Assembly (NCBI GenBank): GCA_947363565.1
Contig: CANAPP010000030.1
Coordinates: forward strand, 1-36,693
Origin: an uncultured Lachnospiraceae bacterium
Lineage (GTDB): Bacteria > Bacillota > Clostridia > Lachnospirales > Lachnospiraceae
Length of the DNA: 36,693 nucleotides
Direction: 5' to 3'
Every line of letters begins with the position of its first letter. The stretch's first letter is position 1. Made by a program: the position numbers and the translations under genes. This document shows, piece by piece, positions 16,472 to 24,050 of this stretch. The notes under the pieces are model-generated. The model saw only the letters and a program-made list of their open reading frames with translations. It ran no database searches and was not told where the DNA came from.

Positions 16472-17395
16472 TTATTCCACATATTTTGCCTTAAGGATCG
16501 TGCCGTCCTTTTCAATCTGCATGTGAAGGATACTTTTCACATACTGGTTAAACTGGGAATATCCATAGCTTCCTATCTTAAAATCCTTGTATTTCTCATA
16601 AACTTTATTGCCGAGTACGCTAAGCTCGATGCCGTTTCTCCCTGAATCCTTCACCAGTGAGATGACGTATCTGTCGATATCTTTTTTGCGCCCCCTGTCT
16701 TCCTTCAGGGTGACTGACACAAAATTCCCCTTTTTCACCAGTTCGATCCTTCTAAATTCCTCCAGGAACTTAGACAGCATATTATAGCCGTAGCTTCGCA
16801 CGTCAAAATCCGGGTGAAGGCTCACCAGGCGGCTCCCCACCTCTCCAAGCCCAGTCTGGCGGTTGTCATCCTGGTTCTCCAAGATCATCTGCACGACCTC
16901 ATCCTCGATGCGTTCCCTGCCAAGCGACTGGGATTCTCCTGCGGTGGCTCCTATGGTCTGTTCGCTGAGCAGATTCTCCAGAATGGTGAACTTGTCACAC
17001 GCCTTGCGGAACGGTTCCGGCGTCTTGTTCTCGCCCATGCCGATGACCGTCTTCCCGCTCTCCCTGAGCCTGCTGACCAGCCTCGTAAAATCACTGTCGC
17101 TGGACACGATACAGAACCCGTCCACATCGTGGGCGTACAAAATATCCATGGCGTCAATGATCATCGCCGAGTCTGTGGCATTCTTCCCCTGGGTATAGCT
17201 GAACTGCTGGATCGGCATGATGGAATTCTTCAAAAGCTCGTCCTTCCAACTGGAATGCTGGGTATTCGTCCAGTCCCCGTATATTCTTTTGTAGGTTATA
17301 TTGCCATATTTCGATAGCTCTGTCAATATAGGCTTGATATACCTTGCCGACACATTGTCCGCGTCGATCAGTAATGCATAGCATTGTCCATCCAT
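16472..17395 (-). CDS. NYN-domain (PIN-like) protein with two LOTUS/OST-HTH domains
   Basis: The N-terminal NYN domain (about 5-145) is a PIN-like ribonuclease fold. Acidic residues sit at the expected positions: Asp11 and Asn14 in LLIDADNVS, Asp75 in NATDSAMIIDAMD, and Asp100 and Asp102 in SSDSDFTRLV. Two OST-HTH/LOTUS RNA-binding domains follow at about 160-230 and 238-306, each with the FxxxSYGYxxFxxF-like pattern. This LabA/MARF1-like architecture suggests an RNA-cleaving or RNA-sensing cytoplasmic protein. AAGGAG lies 8 bases upstream of the ATG. It is flanked upstream by a terminator, so it has its own transcript. Substrate and physiological role are unknown. Confidence 0.85.
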   Translation of the reverse strand: MDGQCYALLIDADNVSARYIKPILTELSKYGNITYKRIYGDWTNTQHSSWKDELLKNSIMPIQQFSYTQGKNATDSAMIIDAMDILYAHDVDGFCIVSSDSDFTRLVSRLRESGKTVIGMGENKTPEPFRKACDKFTILENLLSEQTIGATAGESQSLGRERIEDEVVQMILENQDDNRQTGLGEVGSRLVSLHPDFDVRSYGYNMLSKFLEEFRRIELVKKGNFVSVTLKEDRGRKKDIDRYVISLVKDSGRNGIELSVLGNKVYEKYKDFKIGSYGYSQFNQYVKSILHMQIEKDGTILKAKYVE

Positions 17396-17420
17396 ATCAA
17401 AAACTCCTTATCTCCATGAT

Positions 17421-17448
17421 AAAAGCAGGCGTTAAGCCTGCTTTTTTT
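17421..17448 (-). terminator. Rho-independent terminator (bidirectional)
   Basis: GCAGGC and GCCTGC form a short GC-rich stem with flanking A- and T-runs. It ends the minus-strand gene at 17471; the minus-strand T-run after the stem is short (TTTT). It lies just upstream of the NYN gene. Confidence 0.65.
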
Positions 17449-17470
17449 GCACGGTAAAAAACGATAGCCG

Positions 17471-17725
17471 TTACACCTGATCCTCGTCGTTAAAAAAGTC
17501 GTCGTCAAAATCATCCTCGAAGTCCTCTTCAAAGTCTTCCAGATAATCCGGTGTAAAGAAACAATATACTCCATAAGCGATTGCAGCTACAGCCGCTATA
17601 GCGCCGATGATCGCAAGCACCCATAACACGGTCTTTGCCTGCTTTTCTTCTTCCTTTTTATTCAATAACTCATTTAATCTGGTCGTCGCGATGATCTCCT
17701 CTACTTTGTTCATGCTCTCCCACAT
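17471..17725 (-). CDS. Small single-pass membrane protein with acidic tail
   Basis: An 84-aa protein. It has a short charged N-terminal helix (EEIIATTRLNELLNKKEEE), one membrane segment (about residues 34-56, VLWVLAIIGAIAAVAAIAYGV), then an extremely acidic Asp/Glu/Phe tail with repeated DDF/EDF units. I recall close relatives throughout Lachnospiraceae as uncharacterised proteins. The ATG at 17725 has AGGAG five bases upstream. The longer frame (17758) would start almost at the predicted transcription start. The acidic cytoplasmic or extracellular tail could bind cations or a basic partner, but this is a guess. Confidence 0.7.
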   Translation of the reverse strand: MWESMNKVEEIIATTRLNELLNKKEEEKQAKTVLWVLAIIGAIAAVAAIAYGVYCFFTPDYLEDFEEDFEDDFDDDFFNDEDQV

Positions 17726-17765
17726 CCTTTCTCCTGCTGTCTGCAGCATATTCATCATTAAGTAT

Positions 17766-17774
17766 ATTATAGCA
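17766..17774 (-). promoter_or_regulatory. Extended -10 promoter of the acidic membrane protein
   Basis: On the minus strand TGC-TATAAT, a consensus extended -10 element, lies about 40 bases before the chosen ATG. No good -35 is seen 17 bases upstream, as is usual for extended -10 promoters. Confidence 0.5.
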
Positions 17775-17890
17775 CCCGCGGGTAAATATTACTATCATTT
17801 TATAAGAAAACCAGTAAAAAAATGTTCCCTTTTCTGCGGATATAGTGTTATCATTATTTTAAATTTCGTGAAAAAGGAGAGATTACAATT

Positions 17891-18988
17891 ATGGCTGGTT
17901 CAACATACGGAACTTTATTTAAGATCACAACATGGGGAGAATCCCACGGCGCCGCGATCGGTGTGGTCATCGACGGCTGTCCGGCAGGCCTTCCCCTTTC
18001 TGAGGAAGATATCCAGATATATTTAGACCGCAGGAGGCCGGGGCAGAGCCGATTCACCACCGCAAGGCAGGAATCGGACCGTGCCGAGATCCTCTCCGGC
18101 GTGTTTGAAGGGAGGACGACCGGCACGCCGATTTCTGTCATGGTGAAAAATCAGGATCACCGTTCAAAAGATTACGGCAGGATCAAAGACTGCTACCGGC
18201 CGGGGCACGCCGACTATACCTTCGACGCCAAATACGGCTTCCGCGACTACCGGGGCGGGGGACGCTCCTCCGGGCGGGAGACGATCGGCCGGGTGGCCGC
18301 CGGAGCTGTTGCCGCAAAGCTTCTTTATGAGCTTGGTATCCGGCTTACCGCCTTTACCCGCTCGATCGGAGCTGTCACAATTCCCGAGGAGGAATATGAT
18401 TTTTCCCGCATCACGGAAAATAAGCTGTACATGCCAAGTGACATTTACGCAAAAAAAGCTTCTGCTTTCCTGGAGGAATGCATGAAAAATAAGGACTCCT
18501 GCGGCGGCGTCATCGAGTGCCGGATCACCGGAGTGCCCGCCGGCATCGGAGAGCCGGTCTTTCAGAAACTTGATGCCGCCCTCGCCGCCGGCATCATGTC
18601 CATCGGCGCGGTAAAGGGGGTAGAGATCGGCGATGGATTTCTCGCCGCAGGCGCTTTAGGCAGCGCGAACAATGATGCGTTTTACGCGGAAGATCACCAT
18701 ATCTTAAAACGGACAAACCACTCCGGCGGGACACTCGGGGGCATCAGCGACGGAAGCACGCTCATCATCCGCGCGGCCATAAAGCCTACGCCCTCCATCG
18801 CGAGGGAAGAAAAGACAGTGACAAAGGACAGCAAAGACACCACTCTCGCCATCACCGGACGCCATGACCCGGTGATCGTCCCGCGGGCTGTTGTTGTGGT
18901 GGAAAGTATGGCTGCACTGACTGTGGCGGATCTGCTGATGGTGAATATGTCATCGCGGGTTGAGCGTTTGAAAGAATTTTATCTCTAA
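17891..18988 (+). CDS. aroC: Chorismate synthase
   Basis: AroC (365 aa) converts 5-enolpyruvylshikimate-3-phosphate to chorismate, the last step of the shikimate pathway, and needs reduced FMN. Signatures are TWGESHGAAIG with His19, RRRPGQSRFTTARQESD, the central GGGRSSGRETIGRVAAGA (about 122-139) and the C-terminal GRHDPVIVPRAVVVVESMAALTVAD stretch. AAAAGGAGAG lies upstream of the ATG. It is the only aromatic-biosynthesis gene in the window and is followed by an unrelated MarR gene about 135 bases away, so it appears monocistronic. Confidence 0.95.
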   Translation: MAGSTYGTLFKITTWGESHGAAIGVVIDGCPAGLPLSEEDIQIYLDRRRPGQSRFTTARQESDRAEILSGVFEGRTTGTPISVMVKNQDHRSKDYGRIKDCYRPGHADYTFDAKYGFRDYRGGGRSSGRETIGRVAAGAVAAKLLYELGIRLTAFTRSIGAVTIPEEEYDFSRITENKLYMPSDIYAKKASAFLEECMKNKDSCGGVIECRITGVPAGIGEPVFQKLDAALAAGIMSIGAVKGVEIGDGFLAAGALGSANNDAFYAEDHHILKRTNHSGGTLGGISDGSTLIIRAAIKPTPSIAREEKTVTKDSKDTTLAITGRHDPVIVPRAVVVVESMAALTVADLLMVNMSSRVERLKEFYL

Positions 18989-19029
18989 AATCTGGAACAA
19001 ATTCCTGAGGCAGAATCTTCATTATTTTA

Positions 19030-19087
19030 AAGTTGACTTTATCAACTCTTTATGCTATTCTTTTTTATGAGTTGATAAAGTCAACTT
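19030..19087. promoter_or_regulatory. 19-bp inverted-repeat operator overlapping the marR promoter
   Basis: AAGTTGACTTTATCAACTC (19030-19048) and its exact complement (19069-19087) are 20 bases apart. Each arm is itself a smaller palindrome (GTTGA-N5-TCAAC), as expected for dimer sites. The left arm contains the -35 TTGACT (19033-19038); 17 bases on is an extended -10, TGC-TATTCT (19054-19061), and the right arm lies over the start region. MarR repressors typically bind such sites and shut off their own gene, so autoregulation by the following gene is the natural inference. Confidence 0.75.
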
Positions 19088-19124
19088 ATTTTTTTCGACA
19101 ACCATTACCAAAGGAGGCATCACC

Positions 19125-19571
19125 TTGAATAACAATACGGTCAAAAACATCCGCCGTTTCAACCGGTACTACACCGCATGGCTGGATGTAATGAACAAAG
19201 GCTATCTGGGCACTGATTTTTCGTGGCCCGAATCGCGGGTGCTGTTTGAAATCTACCTCTGCCCCGGCATAACCGCTACGGACATCTGCAGACATCTGCG
19301 CATGGACAAAAGCTATGTCAGCAGGATCCTTAGCAGATTCGAAAAACAGGGATTTATCTCAAGAGAACTTATTCCGGGCAGCAAGGGTTTAAAACGGCTT
19401 TACCTTACCGGAGCCGGGGAAAAAGAGGCCAAGGAGATCGATTCATGCGGCGACAGGCAGATCATCGGGAAACTTGGCTCTTTAGACACCGAAACCTGCG
19501 AAAAACTCTGCAATGCCATGACATTTATCGAAAAGACGTTACGTGAGGAGGAACTACACGATGGACAATGA
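19125..19571 (+). CDS. MarR-family transcriptional regulator
   Basis: A 148-aa winged-helix repressor. An N-terminal dimerisation helix (NIRRFNRYYTAWLDVM) is followed by a helix-turn-helix at about residues 47-75 (GITATDICRHLRMDKSYVSRILSRFEKQGFI), a basic wing (GSKGLKRLYLT) and C-terminal helices. The start has AAAGGAGG upstream. The gene follows a paired palindromic operator that overlaps its promoter. Its last 11 bases overlap the next gene, a GNAT acetyltransferase. MarR and GNAT domains often occur fused in one protein, and here they are two coupled genes. The inducing ligand is unknown. Confidence 0.88.
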   Translation: MNNNTVKNIRRFNRYYTAWLDVMNKGYLGTDFSWPESRVLFEIYLCPGITATDICRHLRMDKSYVSRILSRFEKQGFISRELIPGSKGLKRLYLTGAGEKEAKEIDSCGDRQIIGKLGSLDTETCEKLCNAMTFIEKTLREEELHDGQ

Positions 19572-20049
19572 AATCACCATCCGTACATACCGGCCGGGAG
19601 ACCCGAGCCTTGTCTGCTACTTTCAGTACAGGCTCTACGAAGAGCAGTTTCATTTTAACGGATATTATGAAAAGGAAATGCTTCGCGGGATGGCTGAACT
19701 TTACGACGATCCAGACGGAAGCCAGATGTGGGTTGCCGAGCTTGACGAGAGGATCGTCGGGGATATCGCTGTGATCAAAAAGGGCGAAAGCAGCGCAAAG
19801 CTTCGGTGGTTCGGCGTGGATTTAAGCTTACAGGGGCTGGGGCTTGGAAACATGCTCCTTAGAACGGCCATGGACTTTTGCCGAGAAAAAGGCTATGTCC
19901 ATCTCACCCTCTCCACCCTCGACATCCTGAAGCCGGCGCGGCATCTCTATGGGAAATTCGGCTTTCACCAGACGAAAAGTGAATTTTTTAACGAGTGGGA
20001 TGAAAGCCGAAAGATGTATCAGGAAATCTGGGACTGTGAACTTATCTGA
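19561..20049 (+). CDS. GNAT-family N-acetyltransferase
   Basis: A 162-aa acetyltransferase. The N-terminal strand ITIRTYRPGDPSLVCYFQYRLY resembles the substrate-side part of MarR-GNAT fusion proteins. The acetyl-CoA site is in WFGVDLSLQGLGLGNMLLRTAMDFCREKGY (about 85-115), with the Q/G-x-x-G-x-G/A pattern. The C-terminus (ARHLYGKFGFHQTKSEF) is the usual GNAT ending. The ATG at 19561 has GAGGAGG upstream and overlaps the marR end. The acetylated substrate is not deducible; a small amine, antibiotic or protein is possible. Confidence 0.85.
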   Translation: MDNEITIRTYRPGDPSLVCYFQYRLYEEQFHFNGYYEKEMLRGMAELYDDPDGSQMWVAELDERIVGDIAVIKKGESSAKLRWFGVDLSLQGLGLGNMLLRTAMDFCREKGYVHLTLSTLDILKPARHLYGKFGFHQTKSEFFNEWDESRKMYQEIWDCELI

Positions 20050-20068
20050 GTTCCCGCCGCGTTCAAAA

Positions 20069-20092
20069 AGAGGGTGCTGCAAAACACCCTCT
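20069..20092 (-). terminator. Terminator of the DUF4867 gene
   Basis: AGAGGGTG (20069-20076) and CACCCTCT (20085-20092) form an 8-bp stem. Read on the minus strand it is followed by TTTTT, so it ends transcription arriving from the gene at 20102. It may also stop plus-strand transcripts from the GNAT gene, though without a U-tract. Confidence 0.7.
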
Positions 20093-20101
20093 GATCTCTA
20101 A

Positions 20102-20722
20102 TCACTCCAGCGAAATATTCTCTCCCTTAAGCCCGCAGAACGCACCGTCTATCTTCGCATCCTCATGGGCGATAAGCCATTTATTTTTCGCAGCCATAAG
20201 CTTTCCCTCTCCCTTTGGTGCAGGGGAGAAATCAAGCGCATGGTTCGTCCCCTCCGGCAGCACGATGACGCAACGGAAGCCTTCCGCCGATGCCTGGCAC
20301 GGCGCATAGTGCAGGGTGGTGGCATATAGCTCCACCGCCGTTCCAGCCGGAACAAAAAAGCTCTCCACATCTTCCGTATCATAGGTATAATCCTCCCGGA
20401 TGTCCTGCTGCCGTCCAAGAAGAAGGATCAGGTCGCTGGCGGCAATGTCCACCTCCGACGAGCGGTGGTACTCCAGTGCATTTAACTTAAGGTTGTGTCC
20501 GTTGCAATATCCCACCTGGATGGGCAGGCCGCCGTAAGCATTTTTCTTAAGTACCTCTGCCGCAGGCTCCGCCTCGAGACATTCAAGCCCCGGCACATAG
20601 ATGACCTCGTCTTCCGGGAGGGGCGTGTCCTTCATCACCTCCAAAAGCCCGGAAAAGTCATAGCCCTCAAGAACCTTTCCATATGTGGAAAATGCATCGT
20701 CTGTAACTTTTTTCATCTCCAT
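20102..20722 (-). CDS. DUF4867 family protein
   Basis: A 206-aa protein I recognise as the DUF4867 family, of unknown reaction. Conserved-looking parts are YGKVLEGYDFSGLL near the N-terminus, GYCNGHNLKLNALEYHRSSEV, ILLLGRQQDI, VPAGTAVELYATTLHYAPCQ and LPEGTNHAL. These His- and Glu-containing strands suggest a cupin-like barrel with a metal or sugar site. GAGGAGG lies upstream of the ATG. It follows a GH3 glycosidase on the same strand with a 134-base gap. In my recollection the family sits beside carbohydrate genes, so a sugar-related role is likely. Confidence 0.7.
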   Translation of the reverse strand: MEMKKVTDDAFSTYGKVLEGYDFSGLLEVMKDTPLPEDEVIYVPGLECLEAEPAAEVLKKNAYGGLPIQVGYCNGHNLKLNALEYHRSSEVDIAASDLILLLGRQQDIREDYTYDTEDVESFFVPAGTAVELYATTLHYAPCQASAEGFRCVIVLPEGTNHALDFSPAPKGEGKLMAAKNKWLIAHEDAKIDGAFCGLKGENISLE

Positions 20723-20856
20723 AGTTTACCTCCTCGATTTCTGCCACTGACATTACTTTACTTTTGCAGAACACTGCCGGGAACCTTCCCGGGAAATATG
20801 CCTGCCCCAAAAACTGATAGGTATATGCCGTCTGCTTTCTTAGCAGAAGACACCTC

Positions 20857-23340
20857 TTACTCCATGCACCTGACCATCACCTTAAGCAGATTGCAGGTAC
20901 AGAACTGAAGATCTCCGAGACTGATGATCTCCCCGCTCTTCACCCCGTTTACGATATCCGCCACATTTTCCGCGCACCCCGGCATCTGCAGGTCATTCCC
21001 CGCCTTGATGCACCATTCGCTTGATGACCAGGGGTATTTGTCGGAAGTAAGCCCCATATAGCTTGTGTCCTGAGTCGTACACCAGTCGGTCATGATGACG
21101 CCGTCAAAGCCCCATTCATCCCTGGCAACTGCCTGCAGAAGATCATAATGGTTCGCCGCATGGATCCCGTTGATCAGATTGTAGGAAGTCATAATGGAAT
21201 ACGGGTGTGATTCCTTTACTGCAATCTCAAAGCCTTTCAGGTAGATTTCCCGGAGAGCCCGCTCGCTGATGTGGGCGTTGGTGAACATCCGGTTATCCTC
21301 CTGGTTATTGGCGGCAAAATGCTTGATGGTCGTTCCCTGTCCGCCAAGGCTCTGCACGCCCTTTGTCGCCGCCGCCGCACATTTCCCGGAAATCAGCGGG
21401 TCCTCCGAGTAATATTCAAAATTTCTTCCGCACAAAGGATTCCGGTGGATGTTCATCCCTGGGGCAAGCCACAGGTGGATGTGGTACTTTTTCATCTCCC
21501 TGCCGACAATTTCCCCCATCCGCTCAAGGAACGCCGTATCCCAGGACTGCGCCAGCGTTGTCGCAATAGGGATTGCCGTACAGAACTGGTAATAATCCAC
21601 TGCATCCGCCGGGGTATCTTCCGGAAACGGCATACGGTTCATGCCGAAAATCTCGCCGCCGGGCAGCACCTTCCCCTCCTTCGTTGCCTTGAAATGAGGC
21701 TGGAGCCTCAACCCTGCCGGCCCGTCCGCTAAAATTAGCGGGAAGATTCCCCGTTCTTTAAAAAGATGGGAGCTTGTCTGCCCCGCCGCTCCCGGCACTA
21801 AGGTCGCGGCATTTCCCACCACCTGGGTTCCATTGTCTGTCCGTCTCTCGATACCGACGCAAAGATCTGCCATCTCTTCTACCGTAAGCTGCGCCGCAAG
21901 CTCCTCTAAAGCAGCACGCCCTTCCTTTACATCCGCAAGGGTCAGGCATTTCCCCGGATTCCTGTCCACAAGGACCGGACGCTCTTTATATTTTCCGGCC
22001 GGTGCTTCACTGATTCCGGCTCGCTCTTCGCAGCTTCCGCCCGGCGCTTTTACCAGGCGGTTGTCAAGCTGGCTTGTGATGGTCTTCTCCTCGATCCGCA
22101 CAGTTCCCGCTGTCTCCGTGTGGGCCGAATCCGCTCCGACACGAATCACATACTCGCCTGGCTCTAACACCCAAGCCACGTCTTTTGTGCTGTAGGACGC
22201 CATATCGGTACGCGCAAAACTTATCGTAAGCCTTTCTGTCTCACCCGGCTTTAAAAGCCTGGTCTTTTTAAACGCCGCCAGCTCCTGGTAAGGTTTCAAA
22301 AGCTCACCCTCCGGCGCGGAATAATAAACCTGGACGACCTGCCTGCCAGGAAATTTGCTACCTGTATTGGTCACCGCTATCTCCAGGGACATATCCTGCG
22401 CACAAAATTTCTCCGTCTTTATCGCAAACTCCGTATAGCTCTTCCCGTAACCAAAGCAGTAGGACGGCTCGATCTTACGCGTGTCAAAATACCGGTATCC
22501 CACAAAGATATCCTCTGTGTAATACTCGTCATCCACATTGCCGTTGTTGTGGCTGAAATCTTTTGCGGACGGATAATCACCGTAATCCTTCGCCCATGTA
22601 TCGGTGAGCCTTCCCGAAGGGTATGTCTTTCCCGTCAGCACATCTCCTACCACGAGCCCTCCGATATTGCCGAGCTGCCCCATGAGGACGACGGCATTAA
22701 GCCCGGGGATCTCCTTTATCGCCGTAGTGTCGATCACCCCGCCGATATTCAGCAGCAGGATAGTCTTTTCATAATTTTCCGCCAGAAACCGGATATTCTC
22801 AAGCTCCCTGTCCGTCAGCAGATAATCGCCTTTCCGGCATTCTCTGTCCTTCCCCTCCCCGGAATTTCTTGAAAGCACATAGACTGCTGTCTGCGCATCT
22901 TCTTTCTTCCCGATCCGCGGCGCCTGCGGCTCTTCAAAAGGGCGCTCAAAGAGAACCATGTGCACCGGCACACCTCTTTCCTCCATCTCCCGCTCCACAC
23001 TCTCCATATACGCTTTCTCTGCCCGGAAAAGCTCCGCGTCAAACTGATCCAGCCATTCTCCGCCAAGAATCTCAAAGCCGGCAGCCAAAAGTCCCTGCTC
23101 TACAGGGATATTCTCCCGCGTGTTCACATCCCCGGAACCGGTGCCGCCCTTTACGGTGTGCCTTGCCCCGTTTCCGTACAGCGCCACCTTCCGCTCAGTA
23201 CTTCCGAGGGGAAGTGCACCATCATTTTCCAAAAGCACCATGCATTCCCCTGCAAGTCGCCTTACTGTCTGCTGATTCTCCCGCTCAAGAGACGTGACTT
23301 CATCCGTCCTTAATGCAAAAAATTGTTCCATCTCCATCAT
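20857..23340 (-). CDS. Glycoside hydrolase family 3 with swapped domain order
   Basis: An 827-aa beta-glycosidase. In ordinary GH3 enzymes the catalytic barrel comes first. Here the alpha/beta sandwich (about 25-290, with KVALYGNGARHTVKGGTGSGDVN) and the fibronectin-like domain (about 330-425, VVQVYYSAPEGELLKPYQEL) precede the barrel (about 480-800). The nucleophile is probably Asp752 in FDGVIMTDW, and the substrate-binding KHFAANNQE and GRNFEYYSEDP motifs are present. This inverted order is known from rumen Clostridia beta-glucosidases. No signal peptide, so cytoplasmic. AAGGAGAGC precedes the ATG, which starts 15 bases after the potassium-channel gene ktrA. The specificity (glucose, xylose or others) is not readable. 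Confidence 0.9.
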   Translation of the reverse strand: MMEMEQFFALRTDEVTSLERENQQTVRRLAGECMVLLENDGALPLGSTERKVALYGNGARHTVKGGTGSGDVNTRENIPVEQGLLAAGFEILGGEWLDQFDAELFRAEKAYMESVEREMEERGVPVHMVLFERPFEEPQAPRIGKKEDAQTAVYVLSRNSGEGKDRECRKGDYLLTDRELENIRFLAENYEKTILLLNIGGVIDTTAIKEIPGLNAVVLMGQLGNIGGLVVGDVLTGKTYPSGRLTDTWAKDYGDYPSAKDFSHNNGNVDDEYYTEDIFVGYRYFDTRKIEPSYCFGYGKSYTEFAIKTEKFCAQDMSLEIAVTNTGSKFPGRQVVQVYYSAPEGELLKPYQELAAFKKTRLLKPGETERLTISFARTDMASYSTKDVAWVLEPGEYVIRVGADSAHTETAGTVRIEEKTITSQLDNRLVKAPGGSCEERAGISEAPAGKYKERPVLVDRNPGKCLTLADVKEGRAALEELAAQLTVEEMADLCVGIERRTDNGTQVVGNAATLVPGAAGQTSSHLFKERGIFPLILADGPAGLRLQPHFKATKEGKVLPGGEIFGMNRMPFPEDTPADAVDYYQFCTAIPIATTLAQSWDTAFLERMGEIVGREMKKYHIHLWLAPGMNIHRNPLCGRNFEYYSEDPLISGKCAAAATKGVQSLGGQGTTIKHFAANNQEDNRMFTNAHISERALREIYLKGFEIAVKESHPYSIMTSYNLINGIHAANHYDLLQAVARDEWGFDGVIMTDWCTTQDTSYMGLTSDKYPWSSSEWCIKAGNDLQMPGCAENVADIVNGVKSGEIISLGDLQFCTCNLLKVMVRCME

Positions 23341-23355
23341 GCTCTCCTTTTTCTA

Positions 23356-23997
23356 CTATATCCGCTTAAGCGCCTCATCCGCCCCAACAAGCATCAGGAT
23401 CGTATCCGGCCCAAGAGGCGTATCCGGATTGGGCGTGATCTCCACACGCCCGCCTTCCCTGATCCCGACTACGTTCACCCCGTAAGTCTTCCTCACGTTA
23501 AGCTCTTTGAGCGTCTTTCCGATCCATTTCTTCGGTATCACTGCCTCAACCATACTGTAATCCGGCGACAGCTCGATCCAGTCTGCAAGGTTGGCTGACA
23601 CCAGGTTCTTCGCAATCCGCCTGCCCATCTCTTTTTCCGGGAACACAACGGCATCCGCCCCTACCTTTCTGAGCACATCCGCGTACCTTTTATTGTGCGC
23701 CTTGCAGAGAATATAGGGGATGCCCGCTTCTTTCGCCGCCAGCACAGCCATGATACTTCCCTCCAGATTCTCCGACGAAGCGATGACAATCCCGTCAAAA
23801 TTCTTTGAGCCAAGCGTTTCAAATAGCTCCGGATCGCCGATATCCGCCTGCATGGCATAAGTCACCTTATCCGCCACGTCCTCGATCCGCTCCATATCCT
23901 GATCCACCGCCACGACATCACAGCCCAGCCGCTGAAGCGTCACCGCTACGCTCGCCCCGAAGCTTCCAAGCCCCAACACAATAAACTGCTTTCTCAT
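23356..23997 (-). CDS. ktrA: KtrA-type potassium uptake regulatory subunit
   Basis: A 213-aa cytoplasmic RCK protein that gates a Ktr/Trk potassium translocator. The N-terminal Rossmann fold begins IVLGLGSFGASVA (5-17), with Asp at the end of the second strand (VAVDQDMERI), and binds NAD(H) or ATP/ADP. A C-terminal TrkA_C domain covers about 135-213. One RCK unit only, unlike the double-RCK TrkA at 32998. The ATG at 23997 has GGGAGGA upstream. It directly follows the membrane subunit gene with a 53-base gap, the usual ktrB-ktrA arrangement. Confidence 0.88.
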   Translation of the reverse strand: MRKQFIVLGLGSFGASVAVTLQRLGCDVVAVDQDMERIEDVADKVTYAMQADIGDPELFETLGSKNFDGIVIASSENLEGSIMAVLAAKEAGIPYILCKAHNKRYADVLRKVGADAVVFPEKEMGRRIAKNLVSANLADWIELSPDYSMVEAVIPKKWIGKTLKELNVRKTYGVNVVGIREGGRVEITPNPDTPLGPDTILMLVGADEALKRI

Positions 23998-24050
23998 TGC
24001 CAATCCTCCCGCTTTTTTGTCCAAATTATTTCCAGCCCGTACAAAGAATG

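Noticed and set aside
20723-20856. Short stem TCTGC/GCAGA between the GH3 and DUF4867 genes as a terminator
   Set aside because: Only five base pairs with no U-tract. It is insufficient to separate the two genes into different transcripts.
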